Shown here one piece after another: positions 18,341 through 27,031 of a DNA stretch of 64,000 nt. Every line of letters starts with the position of its first letter. The stretch's first letter is position 1. Under the pieces are notes generated by a model, which did no database searches, was not told the DNA's origin, and saw nothing but the letters and a program-made list of their open reading frames with translations. This DNA comes from JAJYIW01 sp963781665. GTDB taxonomy: Bacteria > Chloroflexota > Anaerolineae > Anaerolineales > Anaerolineaceae. Both the position numbers and the translations under genes were made by a program. Location: assembly GCA_963781665.1 (NCBI GenBank), contig CAWAGA010000002.1:3844001-3908000 (forward strand), written 5' to 3'.

Positions 18341-18898
18341 CTATACGTTTGATCCCTGTCTTTTCCCAACCCTGATCTGTTTCCAGGCTGCTACAACTGC
18401 CAGAACTATCACCGCAGCGACGATAGCTTCGGGCAGCCCATTGGTCAACCCGATTACACCGAGGGCAGCCCAAGGGATGTACCCTAGAACCCCAATCATG
18501 CCCAGGACCAGGACGGTATTGGTGACGCTCCCGCCGATCCCGGCGGCGATCAGGCCAACGACCGGCCAACGTTTAAGAGCTTCCCAAATGAGCCAGGCGA
18601 CCGGCCCGATTAACAAGCGTGGTAGTACCGAGAGCAGCGGGTTTGTAAACCATGGATCGGATGGCCCAATCGGGGCAATGGCTGCCTGAAGCATGCTGGT
18701 TAAACCAAATATCAAGCCAATCCCCAGGCCAACCAGTGGCCCTTCCAGAACAGCTCCAATGATGACCGGAATGTGCATAATCGTGATGGAAACACCAGCA
18801 ATTGATGGCAGGTATCCCCAACGGGTGATCCCGAGGAAAGCGGAAATTGCACCCATAATTGCAGTAATGACAATTTTGCGCGTTCTATCCTGTGACAT
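18341..18898 (-). CDS. ECF transporter substrate-binding S component
   Basis: Small polytopic membrane protein, about 185 residues, with roughly six hydrophobic helices (for example IMHIPVIIGAVLEGPLVGLG and LIFGLTSMLQAA). These match the S-component family that captures vitamins or nucleobase-like precursors for ECF transporters. The ATG at 18898 is chosen because GGTGGAGGT lies just upstream; an in-frame TTG at 18919 is less likely. The N-terminus has the ALGITRWGYLP-like aliphatic helix where EcfT docks. It lies tail-to-tail with the EcfA-EcfT operon and downstream of hpt. The substrate is unknown. Confidence 0.85.
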   Translation of the reverse strand: MSQDRTRKIVITAIMGAISAFLGITRWGYLPSIAGVSITIMHIPVIIGAVLEGPLVGLGIGLIFGLTSMLQAAIAPIGPSDPWFTNPLLSVLPRLLIGPVAWLIWEALKRWPVVGLIAAGIGGSVTNTVLVLGMIGVLGYIPWAALGVIGLTNGLPEAIVAAVIVLAVVAAWKQIRVGKRQGSNV

Positions 18899-18922
18899 AA
18901 AATTAGACCTCCACCTCAATAA

Positions 18923-19501
18923 TTACCCCTGCGAGGTTTTATACTTATCCAGGTTTACCGAAGCGATGTAAGGCAGGTTCCTGCCTTTTTCGTCGATATC
19001 CAACCCATATCCAACCACAAATGCATCAGGAATCTCGAAACCGAGATAATCGATGTTTATGTCGACCTTATGCCTGGCTACTTTATCTAACATTGCACAG
19101 ACTCTGAGGCTTTTCGGATGTCGATCCATGAGGAGCTTGTGGATGGTATAGATGGTATAGCCGCTGTCAACGATATCATCGATCAGGATAACGTCCCATC
19201 CATTGATATTAGTCTTATGATCCGAGTCGATCCGGATAAAACCGGTTGAAACACTGCCGGCATATGAAGAAACCGACATAAAATCCATGGTTAAAGGCCG
19301 TTGGACTTTTCGCATCAGATCAGTAACGAACATCACGCTTCCGCGCAGCAGACCCAACAAGAGCAATTTCTGCGAATCTTGATAATCTCGGGTTATTTGA
19401 GCGCCCAGGTCGGCGACGCGCTGCTCGATCATTTCCTGGGTAAACAAAACTTCGTCGATGAAATTGTAAGGATAATTCGGAGCGGCACTCATTGATTCCA
19501 A
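18923..19501 (-). CDS. hpt: Hypoxanthine phosphoribosyltransferase
   Basis: Purine salvage enzyme that makes IMP (and often GMP) from the free base and PRPP. It has 192 residues, the usual size. The PRPP-binding signature VILIDDIVDSGYT lies around residues 105-117, the N-terminal LLGLLRGSVMF loop around 50, and MDFMSVSSYAG around 73. The C-terminal DAFVVGYGLDIDEKGRNLPYI segment is typical of HGPRT. It lies downstream of lysK on the same strand after a gap of about 60 bases, and 25 bases ahead of the ECF S component. Confidence 0.96.
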   Translation of the reverse strand: MESMSAAPNYPYNFIDEVLFTQEMIEQRVADLGAQITRDYQDSQKLLLLGLLRGSVMFVTDLMRKVQRPLTMDFMSVSSYAGSVSTGFIRIDSDHKTNINGWDVILIDDIVDSGYTIYTIHKLLMDRHPKSLRVCAMLDKVARHKVDINIDYLGFEIPDAFVVGYGLDIDEKGRNLPYIASVNLDKYKTSQG

Positions 19502-19562
19502 TCAAAGCCCTTTCAGCGGTTAATCGTCTGAACAATCGCGTTTAACATTCTACCTCAAATCA

Positions 19563-20621
19563 TCATGATGAATGCAAACACATTTTCTCTAAAACAGCAG
19601 TTAAAACGTCGATGCTTGCTTGAAATTCTGATATGGAAATATGTTCGTCGGGAGTATGGTCCAGGCTCGAATCGCCGGGTCCATATGCCAGGACCGGGCA
19701 TTGCCAGGCAGGGCCGACAATATTCATGTCGGCTGTGCCTGTTTTCAGTAAAAAGCCAGGCGTTCCTTTTTGATCTCGGATCGAAGCGAGGAAAGCCCGA
19801 ACCAGCGGGGTGTTCTTTTCAGCCACAAATGCGGGAATCGAAGGCCCGTATTCGATATCTCCTTGCTGCTTGATATCTGCAATCATTGCTTTAGCCATAT
19901 CGATTGAAAGGATGGTAGGAATGCGCATTCCAACCCTCAAAACAGCGGTGTCGTAATAACCGTCCGTGGTGGTATTCATCCCTTTCAAGGTTGGCGAAAG
20001 CTGGTCGAACGAGCGGTTCTTAGCCTCGTTATAGACATTAGCCAAAAGAACCAGCCGGTTCCAAAAATCGATAGCAATTTCATTGGCGTTTAGCTCCTTA
20101 GCGCTGGAATGTGCTACAGCCTTTTTAACAGTATACGTAAATGGCAGGCTGCCCTTGTAACCCAGGGTTACGTGATCCCAACCACTCGGCTCGCCAATGA
20201 TTGCCGCTTTTGGCTGGTGTTTGCTGCAAACATGAATTGCGCCATGTGAATCGCCTTCTTCACCGATTGCGCCAACGACGGTTATCCGCCATCCGGCGAT
20301 TAGGCCCACTCGCGCTCCAGCGGCGATGAAACAAGCTAGAGGACCTTTGGCATCAACCGATCCGCGGCCCCACAGCCGGTCACCTGATTGCCTGACCTCA
20401 ATAAAACCGGGGACAGTATCGATGTGCCCTAACAAAACGATCTCGTTTGGGCCGTCACCGAGGATGCCGATGGCATTCCCGACTTCGTCTATCTGGCTGG
20501 CAAATCCCATCTGGTGCATTTGCTTCACGCAATAATCAACCACATCCCCCTCGTGTAAGGTGGGGCTGTAGATGGAGATTAAGCCCTTTAGCAGTGCGAT
20601 TTCTGCGTCACGATCACTCAT
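19563..20621 (-). CDS. lysK: LysK, LysW-lysine/ornithine hydrolase (M20 peptidase family)
   Basis: Metal-dependent hydrolase that releases lysine (and possibly ornithine) from the LysW carrier, the last step of the LysW route. It has 352 residues. Metal-site motifs are LLGHIDTVPG near residue 70, GRGSVDAKGPLA near 90, and the catalytic glutamate in GEEGDSHGA near 125. The C-terminal KTGTADMN near residue 295 fits the M20/ArgE-DapE-LysK family. It is the last gene of the lys20 operon, 11 bases after lysJ. ArgE or DapE are alternatives by family, but the LysW-pathway neighbours settle it. Confidence 0.93.
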   Translation of the reverse strand: MSDRDAEIALLKGLISIYSPTLHEGDVVDYCVKQMHQMGFASQIDEVGNAIGILGDGPNEIVLLGHIDTVPGFIEVRQSGDRLWGRGSVDAKGPLACFIAAGARVGLIAGWRITVVGAIGEEGDSHGAIHVCSKHQPKAAIIGEPSGWDHVTLGYKGSLPFTYTVKKAVAHSSAKELNANEIAIDFWNRLVLLANVYNEAKNRSFDQLSPTLKGMNTTTDGYYDTAVLRVGMRIPTILSIDMAKAMIADIKQQGDIEYGPSIPAFVAEKNTPLVRAFLASIRDQKGTPGFLLKTGTADMNIVGPAWQCPVLAYGPGDSSLDHTPDEHISISEFQASIDVLTAVLEKMCLHSS

Positions 20622-20632
20622 TTTTTCTTGCT

Positions 20633-21859
20633 TTAATCATCCAAAGATGTTGAAAGGACCTGATTAACGGTTGCGGCTACTTTTTCGAGGTCTTCTTTGG
20701 AAATCACCAGTGGTGGCAAGAAGCGCAAAACTGTCAAGCCCGCCGGCAAGGCTAGAACGCCGCGCGCCATCAAGGCTGCCAGGTAAGGCGTTACCTTTTT
20801 CTTTAGTTCGATCCCGACCATTAAGCCCAGTCCGCGGACCTCGCGGATAACCGGGGAATTAATCTCGCTGAGCAAATCTTGAAACCAGTTTCCCAACTCA
20901 CGCGCCCGGTCTGGGAGGTGATTATCCTGGATGAACGAAATTGATGCCAGGGCTGCTGCGCAAGCCAGGGGGTTCCCTCCAAAAGTAGACCCGTGGACCT
21001 GGTACGGGAGCTCACCCAGTTCTGAGCGGAATAAGGCTGCACCCATAGGGAACCCCCCGGCGATCGATTTGGCGATGCATAACAGGTCTGGTTTTAGCCC
21101 GTAATATTGGTGCGCGAACAATTTTCCGGTGCGGCCAAAGCCGGTCTGGACTTCGTCGATAATTAATAAAGCGCCTTTGTCTTTACAGGCTTGCTGTGCC
21201 CCAAGCAGGTATTCGGCCGATCCTGGACGCACCCCGCCTTCACCCTGCACAACTTCGAGGATCACAGCCGCTGTATCCGTACTGATCGCCGATTTAAGCG
21301 CATCCAGGTCGTTATAGGGCACATGAGAAAAGCCAGGGACGAGTGGTTCGAATGGCTCACGGTATTTTTTCTCCCAGGTAGCCGATAACGCACCGAAGGT
21401 GCGTCCATGGAAGCCGCGCATGGCGGCGATAATTTCTTTTCGCCCGGTTAAAGTCCTGGCAAATTTTAAGGCAGCTTCTACTGCCTCAGTGCCCGAATTG
21501 CATAAAAAAACCCGGTCAAGGCTGGTGATTTCTGCCAGTTTAGATTCCAAGGTTGCGCGGCGGTCATTGTAGAACATTTCAGGACAGGCTACGAGGATCC
21601 TGGCCTGATCTGCAATCGCCTGGGCGACGTAAGGATTGGCGTGACCTATATTGGCTGTTCCCTGGCCGCCGACGCAGTCGATATATTCATTTTGCTCGCT
21701 GTCCCAAAGATGAGCGCCCTGGCCGCGTACGATTGCGATCGGCCGCTTGGTATAGACACCCGAAGTATGAAGAGATTCAAGGTCCTGGATTGAGGTGGGC
21801 AACGTTATTTCGCTCGAGTTGAATTCCTGGGATTGGGATAATTCTGAATTTTGAGCCAT
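20633..21859 (-). CDS. lysJ: LysJ, LysW-lysine/ornithine aminotransferase
   Basis: PLP-dependent class-III aminotransferase, 408 residues, that converts LysW-bound aminoadipate semialdehyde (or glutamate semialdehyde) to the amine. Motifs include FLCNSGTEAVEAALKFAR near residue 120, IIDEVQTGFGRTGK near 230, and the PLP lysine in CIAKSIAGGFPMGA near 265. Homologous to ArgD. It stands between lysX and lysK in the same operon with gaps of 17 and 11 bases. A dual role in lysine and arginine formation is likely if the second LysX-like ligase handles glutamate. Confidence 0.93.
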   Translation of the reverse strand: MAQNSELSQSQEFNSSEITLPTSIQDLESLHTSGVYTKRPIAIVRGQGAHLWDSEQNEYIDCVGGQGTANIGHANPYVAQAIADQARILVACPEMFYNDRRATLESKLAEITSLDRVFLCNSGTEAVEAALKFARTLTGRKEIIAAMRGFHGRTFGALSATWEKKYREPFEPLVPGFSHVPYNDLDALKSAISTDTAAVILEVVQGEGGVRPGSAEYLLGAQQACKDKGALLIIDEVQTGFGRTGKLFAHQYYGLKPDLLCIAKSIAGGFPMGAALFRSELGELPYQVHGSTFGGNPLACAAALASISFIQDNHLPDRARELGNWFQDLLSEINSPVIREVRGLGLMVGIELKKKVTPYLAALMARGVLALPAGLTVLRFLPPLVISKEDLEKVAATVNQVLSTSLDD

Positions 21860-21876
21860 AATCTTTGACCTTTAGA

Positions 21877-22773
21877 TTAGATCTTGTGGTTTGAAGAATT
21901 CACAGAAGTTGGATGCAGCATTATGTGATTTTTTCCAACCCGAATACAATAATCGATAATCATACCAGGGATATCCACACCGGTGAGTGGAACTGTTGAA
22001 TGGAACTCCATCGTATGGTTGACTTCGTTGATGATATGTCCCTGGTTGGGATCTTCCAGAATATCGATGGCCAAAACACCGCCGCCCACAGCCTGGGCTG
22101 CGGCAACACTCAGCTCGTTGAGCTCTGGCGTAACCGGGCATACCTGGGCTACGCCGCCTCGGGCAGTGTTGGTAATCCAATGAGACGACTCTCGATAAAT
22201 GGCACACACAGTTAAATCACCGATGACGAAAGTGCGGATATCTCGTCCTGGTTTCTTTACGAATTCCTGGATGTAAAAAATCGAGTGCTGGTACGATCCC
22301 AGGCTGTCTTCGTGCTCGAGGATTGCCTCAGCGGCATCCCGATCGTTGATCTTGGAAAGCATCCGGCCCCAGGAGCCGACCAAGGGCTTGAGCACGACCG
22401 GATAACCCATTTCCTCGATCGCTTGCAACGCCGATTTAGGGGTGAATGCTATCTGTACTCGCGGCTGGGGAATACCAGCCCGCGCCAAAGCCGCAGACGT
22501 CGCCAGTTTGTCGCCGCACACGGCTGCAACCTGGGCCATATTTACGGTAGGGATGCCCCAATTATTCAGGATTTGCGAGGCATACAGACCTCGGCCATAA
22601 GAAATACATCGTTCGAGAACCACGTCGTAATCCAGCCAGCGGCCGGGATTAGCCAGATCGAAATGGATTTCGCGGTCGTCGATCCGCTCGTATTCGATTC
22701 CTCGTTTATCCAGGGCTTCGAACAGCCATTTCTCCTCGACGCGCACACGAGAATATAAAACACCAAGCTTCAT
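21877..22773 (-). CDS. lysX: LysX, alpha-aminoadipate--LysW ligase
   Basis: ATP-grasp ligase, 298 residues, that attaches the amino group of alpha-aminoadipate to the C-terminal glutamate of LysW. RimK-like features include GYPVVLKPLVGSWGRMLSKI near residues 120-140, IQEFVKKPGRDIR near 170, and metal site IINEVNHTMEFHS near 250. The family-typical N-terminus (MKLGVLYSRVRVEEKWL) is present and the frame is intact. Its stop is 17 bases before lysJ, and its start lies 2 bases after the hicd stop. A close paralogue lies at 28949-29855. Which copy prefers aminoadipate and which glutamate is inferred from operon membership only. Confidence 0.93.
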   Translation of the reverse strand: MKLGVLYSRVRVEEKWLFEALDKRGIEYERIDDREIHFDLANPGRWLDYDVVLERCISYGRGLYASQILNNWGIPTVNMAQVAAVCGDKLATSAALARAGIPQPRVQIAFTPKSALQAIEEMGYPVVLKPLVGSWGRMLSKINDRDAAEAILEHEDSLGSYQHSIFYIQEFVKKPGRDIRTFVIGDLTVCAIYRESSHWITNTARGGVAQVCPVTPELNELSVAAAQAVGGGVLAIDILEDPNQGHIINEVNHTMEFHSTVPLTGVDIPGMIIDYCIRVGKNHIMLHPTSVNSSNHKI

Positions 22774-22775
22774 CT

Positions 22776-23783
22776 CTATTTCAACTCCTTTATCACAGCC
22801 TGTAAAATCTCACCGGTCGATTGATGGGGAGAACTTGAGGGGTTTGAAACACCCATGCCATGTCTCATAGCAGCTTCAACGGCACTTTCAATTGCCTGGG
22901 CTTCCGCTGTCATTTTCCAGGCCTGGCGTACCAACAGCGCCGCGCTCAGGATTGCTGCAATCGGGTTTGCCAGGTTCTTGCCGGCGATATCTGGGGCAGA
23001 ACCATGGACCGGTTCTGCCAGGGCAATCTCGTCGCCCAGGTTGATCGAAGGAGCGTATCCAAGCCCACCGATCCAATGTGCGGCTTCATCCGATAGGATA
23101 TCTCCAAAAAGATTGGTCGTCACGATCATGTCAAATATCTCTGGCTGGCTGGCGATTTTCAATGCAGCGACGTCGACCAAAAGTTCGTTGACCTCGAGGT
23201 TTTGCCCGCTTGACTTAACCACTTTTCGGATCGTATCGCGGAACAGACCATCCGTCAGCGGTAAGATGTTGGCTTTGTGGACGATGGTGAGTTTGTGCCT
23301 GCCCGTATTCTTAGCCAGATCGAGGGCGGTGGCAGCAATCCTGGCAGAAGCCTGGGGAGTGATCACTCGCTCTGCGATTGCCGCATCACCTTCCATGCGC
23401 TCCCTCCCCGAATAAAGACCCTCGGTATTCTCCCGAATGACGACCATATCGACATCCTCGCGGGGCGAGACACACGGTAAACTGCGTACCGGGCGGATGT
23501 TCGCATAGAGGTTGAGTGATTGACGCAGGGTGATGATAGCGCTGCGGTAGCCTTCGACCTTATAGGCGGGTGATGAAACCGCTCCGAATAAGGCCGCGCC
23601 GCAATCCCGGATGGTTTCGATGGTTTTTTCCGGAACCGAAACCCCATTATTTAAGAAACAATCCCAACCGGCTTCAGCGGATATCGTCTCGAGGTCGGGA
23701 ATCACCCGGCGCAATACCTCAACTGCCGCCGGAATGACTTCCTGACCGATGCCATCTCCGGGAATAACGCATAATTTGTGCAC
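22776..23783 (-). CDS. hicd: Homoisocitrate dehydrogenase
   Basis: Beta-decarboxylating dehydrogenase, 335 residues, NAD-dependent, producing 2-oxoadipate in the alpha-aminoadipate lysine pathway. GTG start at 23783, 3 bases after the lysU stop. Motifs: VIPGDGIGQEV at the N-terminus, LRQSLNLYANIRPVRSLP near residue 85, VIRENTEGLYSG near 115, and GDILSDEAA near 225. The NLYANIRPVR segment resembles homoisocitrate dehydrogenases more than 3-isopropylmalate dehydrogenases. Its place among homoaconitase and LysX genes supports the call. Activity on isocitrate or isopropylmalate as well is possible in this family. Confidence 0.92.
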   Translation of the reverse strand: MHKLCVIPGDGIGQEVIPAAVEVLRRVIPDLETISAEAGWDCFLNNGVSVPEKTIETIRDCGAALFGAVSSPAYKVEGYRSAIITLRQSLNLYANIRPVRSLPCVSPREDVDMVVIRENTEGLYSGRERMEGDAAIAERVITPQASARIAATALDLAKNTGRHKLTIVHKANILPLTDGLFRDTIRKVVKSSGQNLEVNELLVDVAALKIASQPEIFDMIVTTNLFGDILSDEAAHWIGGLGYAPSINLGDEIALAEPVHGSAPDIAGKNLANPIAAILSAALLVRQAWKMTAEAQAIESAVEAAMRHGMGVSNPSSSPHQSTGEILQAVIKELK

Positions 23784-23786
23784 GTT

Positions 23787-24302
23787 CTAATCCTCACCTG
23801 GGAAACGACCGTGTTCCTTAACGTAGGGGACGATCCCACCTGCGCTGACGATCTCCTGGGCAAAGCGGGGCAGGGGCGGCAGCTGATAGGTATTCACACC
23901 GGAGTGGATGGTGTGGTTGGCAATGTCGAGTGAAATTTCGGCGCCATCCTCTAGTGCATTGGCAATTTCTTCTGATTCGAAGAGGGGGATGCCAAGATTG
24001 ATTGAATTTCTAAAAAAGATCCGGGCGTAACTGACTGCGATGATCGCTCCTACCTGGCGGCGCTTGAGCGCCGTAACGGCGTATTCTCGGGAAGAGCCGC
24101 AGCCAAAATTATACCCGGCAACGATAATATCACCTGGCATGGATAGTTTCGCATATTCAGGGCGAACTTCGATGAAGGCCGCATCGCCAACATCATCATT
24201 TGGGCGCATGTATGGTGCATAACGACCAGGCACGATCTGGTCGGTGTCGCAATCAGAGCCGAATTTCCAGAACTCGAGACATGATATTCCTCCATAGAGC
24301 AA
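23787..24302 (-). CDS. lysU: Homoaconitase small subunit
   Basis: Swivel subunit (171 residues) of the two-subunit iron-sulphur homoaconitase that isomerises homocitrate to homoisocitrate. Family motifs are FGSDCDTDQIVPGRYAPYM near residue 15, VAGYNFGCGSSREYAV near 65 (substrate-binding loop with GCGSSRE), and SYARIFFRNSINLGIPL near 95. It follows the large subunit by about 32 bases and precedes hicd by 3. LeuD-type isopropylmalate isomerase is the alternative by homology, but the pathway context is lysine. Confidence 0.92.
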   Translation of the reverse strand: MLYGGISCLEFWKFGSDCDTDQIVPGRYAPYMRPNDDVGDAAFIEVRPEYAKLSMPGDIIVAGYNFGCGSSREYAVTALKRRQVGAIIAVSYARIFFRNSINLGIPLFESEEIANALEDGAEISLDIANHTIHSGVNTYQLPPLPRFAQEIVSAGGIVPYVKEHGRFPGED

Positions 24303-24334
24303 AGATTACATAATCGATAAAGGATGACCAGCTA

Positions 24335-25570
24335 TCAAGAGACGATGCGCGGGTCGGTGATTTTGCCGGTAATGGCGCTAGCTGCAGCTACAGCAGGGGA
24401 AGCCAGGAAGATTTTTGAATTGGGCGATCCCATGCGGCCTTTAAAGTTGCGGTTTCCAGTCGAGAGGCACACATCTTCATCTCCAAGCGTGCCCAGATGG
24501 CGGCCCATGCAGGGTCCGCAGCCAGGCGAGGTCAATGTAGCTCCAGCTTCGACCAGCGTCATGATAGTGCCGTCCGCCAATGCGCGTTTCAATTCCTGGC
24601 TGGAGGCGGGCGTAACGATCAGGCGCATGTTGCTCGCAATCTTTTTATCCTTTAGAATTTCGGCGGCAGCGTGCATGTCCTCGTACCTGCCGTTGGTGCA
24701 GGTGCCTAAGAAGACAGTGGTGATGGGTGTGCCGGCAATTTCGGGCAGGTCAACCACGTGGTCGACCGAACTGGGCACGGCTACCTGAGGTTCAAGTTGT
24801 CCGACGTTGATATTCAACGTACTGCGGTAATGTGCGTCGGGATCAACCCATAACCATTCTGGAGTGGTAAATCGTTGGTTTACTTCACCTGAAGGTGGAA
24901 AGATACCGACCTTAGCGCCTACTTCTACCGCCATACTGGCAATTGTTTGGCGCTCGTTGACCGCCAGCCATTCCAGGCCGTGATATTCGAGAGCGGCATA
25001 ATTTGCGCCGCCGATCGTCAGCTCACGGCAAATCTTCAAGGCCAGGTCCTTGGCCTCTACCCAGGGTGAGAACTGGCCCTGCGTCAGTATGCGGATCGTT
25101 TCAGGAACACGCAGCCAGGTACGTCCTGTCGCCCATACCAGGGCGATATCGGTGGAGCCCATTCCCGACCCGAAAGCACCCACGGAACCGTAGCCAGTTG
25201 AGTGAGAATCTGATCCCAGGACGATGAATCCCGGCCTGGCAATTTTTTCCTCAACCAATACCTGGTGGCAGATGCCCCGGCCGACATCGAACAGGCGGAT
25301 ACCTTCTTCTTGGGCGAACCGCCGGGTGATGTTCTGACTGTTTGCAGTTCCAACCGTTGAAGCCGGAGCGACGTGGTCGATCACCAATACGACTTGTTGA
25401 GGGTCGTTTACGTGCTGTACACCCAATTCGTCACGCATGATGGTGATAATACTCGGTGTTAGTGAATCATGACCCATGGCGACGTCAGGTTTTACAACAA
25501 CCATTTCACCGGCAGATACGTTACGACCAGCGGCGTGCGATAATATTTGTTCGGCAAGTGTTTGTCCCAT
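24335..25570 (-). CDS. lysT: Homoaconitase large subunit
   Basis: Catalytic [4Fe-4S] subunit of homoaconitase, 411 residues, close to the LeuC/LysT two-subunit type. Cluster cysteines are in VFLGTCTNGRYEDM near residue 285 and SPGCGPCMGRH near 345-355. Substrate motif FIVLGSDSHSTGYGSVGAFG lies near residue 115-135. It starts 10 bases after the lys20 stop in the lysine operon. Annotation as 3-isopropylmalate dehydratase would be the homology-only alternative. Confidence 0.93.
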   Translation of the reverse strand: MGQTLAEQILSHAAGRNVSAGEMVVVKPDVAMGHDSLTPSIITIMRDELGVQHVNDPQQVVLVIDHVAPASTVGTANSQNITRRFAQEEGIRLFDVGRGICHQVLVEEKIARPGFIVLGSDSHSTGYGSVGAFGSGMGSTDIALVWATGRTWLRVPETIRILTQGQFSPWVEAKDLALKICRELTIGGANYAALEYHGLEWLAVNERQTIASMAVEVGAKVGIFPPSGEVNQRFTTPEWLWVDPDAHYRSTLNINVGQLEPQVAVPSSVDHVVDLPEIAGTPITTVFLGTCTNGRYEDMHAAAEILKDKKIASNMRLIVTPASSQELKRALADGTIMTLVEAGATLTSPGCGPCMGRHLGTLGDEDVCLSTGNRNFKGRMGSPNSKIFLASPAVAAASAITGKITDPRIVS

Positions 25571-25580
25571 TGATAAATCC

Positions 25581-26750
25581 TCAAAATATACTTAACTGCT
25601 CGGGTTCCCGGTGGTTCTCCGGGGTTTCTTGACCCGCATTGATTAGCAGCCGGTCCACTTCGTCCAACGTTAAAGTGCGTTCGTCAGACAGACATTTGAT
25701 TTGATCGGTGATGCTCTTGATTTCTTCGTCGGATAAGGTCAATCCCAACTGGTCGGCGCGCGACCGGACTGCGTTCCAACCGGTGAGGCGATGGGCGATC
25801 GATATATAGCGCTTCAGCCCAAAATCTTCAGGCTTCAAAGCCTCGTAGGTCGTCGGGTCGTTGAGCACCGCTTTGGCGTGGATGCCGGCTTTATGGGTAA
25901 AGGCTGAAAAACCGGTGATGTAGTTGTTGAAGGGGATATCGACCTTGACCAATTCAGCAACGAACCGGTCTAATTCCAATAAGAGGGGTAAATTATATTT
26001 TGCGACCAGAGTTGAATCGGTCACATACAATCGGGCTAATAAACCACCCAACGAGGTGATACCATTGCGCTCACCAATACCCAGGACACTCGTATCAATA
26101 TGTGTTGCTCCGGCCTCGAGAGCACAGTAAGCATTAGCGATGGCGCAACCTGAATCATTGTGGCCGTGAAATTCGATATCGGTTTTAACCCTGGCCCGCA
26201 GTTCGGATACCAGGTCGTATACCTGGCGAGGTGAGCCAATCCCGACGGTATCGGCGACACCAACCCGGTGAACGCCCATTTTCTCGACGGCTTCATAGAC
26301 CCTGAAGATGTCCTGGCGCTCGCTGCGCAGGCTGTCTTCGGTGCTGAAGCGCATTTCGACGTTTTTGTCTTTAAGGTAAGCCAGGACTTCGGCAGCCATG
26401 TCAATAATGGCATCGATGCTTTTTCCATGACTGAAATTCCGTAATTGCGATGAGGTGCCAATGACGATATCGACCCCGGCAACGCCGCAGTCGATAGCAC
26501 GCCTGGCATCTTCGATAGTGCATCTGACGTGGGTCAGGATTTTGCACTTCAAGCCTAGCTTCGAGACGGTATAACAATCCTTGGCACTCTGCGGCGACGC
26601 AGAAGGCGTGGTCATCTCAATATATTCCACACCAAACGCATCCAGAAGACGGGCGATGTGAATCTTTTGTTCTGTCGTAAAAAAAGCATTGACGAACTGT
26701 TCCCCTTCACGTAGTGTTGACTCGATGATTGAATATTTTTCCAGGCTCAT
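25581..26750 (-). CDS. lys20: Homocitrate synthase
   Basis: First enzyme of the alpha-aminoadipate pathway: condenses 2-oxoglutarate with acetyl-CoA. 389 residues from the ATG at 26750, which has GAGGAAAAG immediately upstream. DRE-TIM metallolyase motifs: ESTLREGEQFVNAFF at residue 9, VGVADTVGIGSP near 165, and FHGHNDSGCAIANAYCALEAG near 195. The motif FSAFTHKAGIHAKAV near 285 is typical of the homocitrate/isopropylmalate synthase group. It heads the lysine operon behind a promoter and an attenuator-like leader (26779-26983). It lacks the long C-terminal allosteric domain of LeuA, so feedback would act at the active site or by the leader. Confidence 0.94.
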   Translation of the reverse strand: MSLEKYSIIESTLREGEQFVNAFFTTEQKIHIARLLDAFGVEYIEMTTPSASPQSAKDCYTVSKLGLKCKILTHVRCTIEDARRAIDCGVAGVDIVIGTSSQLRNFSHGKSIDAIIDMAAEVLAYLKDKNVEMRFSTEDSLRSERQDIFRVYEAVEKMGVHRVGVADTVGIGSPRQVYDLVSELRARVKTDIEFHGHNDSGCAIANAYCALEAGATHIDTSVLGIGERNGITSLGGLLARLYVTDSTLVAKYNLPLLLELDRFVAELVKVDIPFNNYITGFSAFTHKAGIHAKAVLNDPTTYEALKPEDFGLKRYISIAHRLTGWNAVRSRADQLGLTLSDEEIKSITDQIKCLSDERTLTLDEVDRLLINAGQETPENHREPEQLSIF

Positions 26751-26778
26751 CTTTTCCTCATAATGAAGCATCATAGGG

Positions 26779-26931
26779 TTATAAAAAAAGCGAGCTTTCC
26801 GGTCTCCCTGGTAAGCTCGCTAATTTCAAAAAATTGGTCCAAATAGGCGCAAGAAACTTACCAGAAGGTTTTCTGGCCACGCTTCTTTCCCTCGTTTTTA
26901 ATTCAATGAAAAGCCGTACAATTTCGTCCAT
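26779..26931 (-). CDS. Candidate leader peptide of the lys20 operon
   Basis: A 50-codon frame begins with ATG at 26931 behind AGGAAAAAA and runs through the terminator hairpin to a TAA. Basic codons cluster early: Lys-Thr-Arg-Glu-Arg just upstream of the first hairpin arm, then Ala-Arg-Lys-Pro inside it. A second possible start, GTG at 26880 with GAGGG upstream, is in the same frame. Ribosomes stalled at the Arg codons 14 and 16 would mask the 26871-26876 arm and free the antiterminator. That the frame runs through the terminator is unusual for an attenuator, so coding status is uncertain. Confidence 0.4.
   Translation of the reverse strand: MDEIVRLFIELKTRERSVARKPSGKFLAPIWTNFLKLASLPGRPESSLFL
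26782..26821 (-). terminator. Intrinsic terminator within the lys20 leader (attenuator)
   Basis: Minus-strand AGCGAGCTT (26813-26821) pairs with AAGCTCGCT (26789-26797), followed by seven T. It lies upstream of lys20, so it must be bypassed for expression. Its 5' side contains CTTACCAG (26808-26815), an exact complement of CTGGTAAG at 26857-26864. The latter can instead be tied up in a CCAGAA/TTCTGG hairpin (26861-26876). These alternatives make a classic three-way switch. Confidence 0.75.
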
Positions 26932-26954
26932 TTTTTTCCTGAATTCAAAACAAC

Positions 26955-26983
26955 ATTATAGTAATTAAGACTTCAAAAGTCAA
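26955..26983 (-). promoter_or_regulatory. Strong sigma-70 promoter of the lys20 operon
   Basis: TTGACT (26978-26983) and a perfect TATAAT (26955-26960) are separated by 17 bases on the minus strand. The expected transcript starts near 26948 and carries a leader of about 200 bases before the homocitrate synthase start. Confidence 0.75.
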
Positions 26984-27031
26984 TGATGATTAATTCGTTT
27001 TTCGGTGATTTTCTGCCAGGATAGTATCTTT

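Noticed and set aside
22855..23415. 186-codon open frame on the plus strand
   Set aside because: Antisense shadow of homoisocitrate dehydrogenase.
26761..26990. T-box or lysine riboswitch before lys20
   Set aside because: No T-box AGGGTGG-like element or specifier loop and no lysine-riboswitch core was visible; the leader-peptide and hairpin layout explains the region better.
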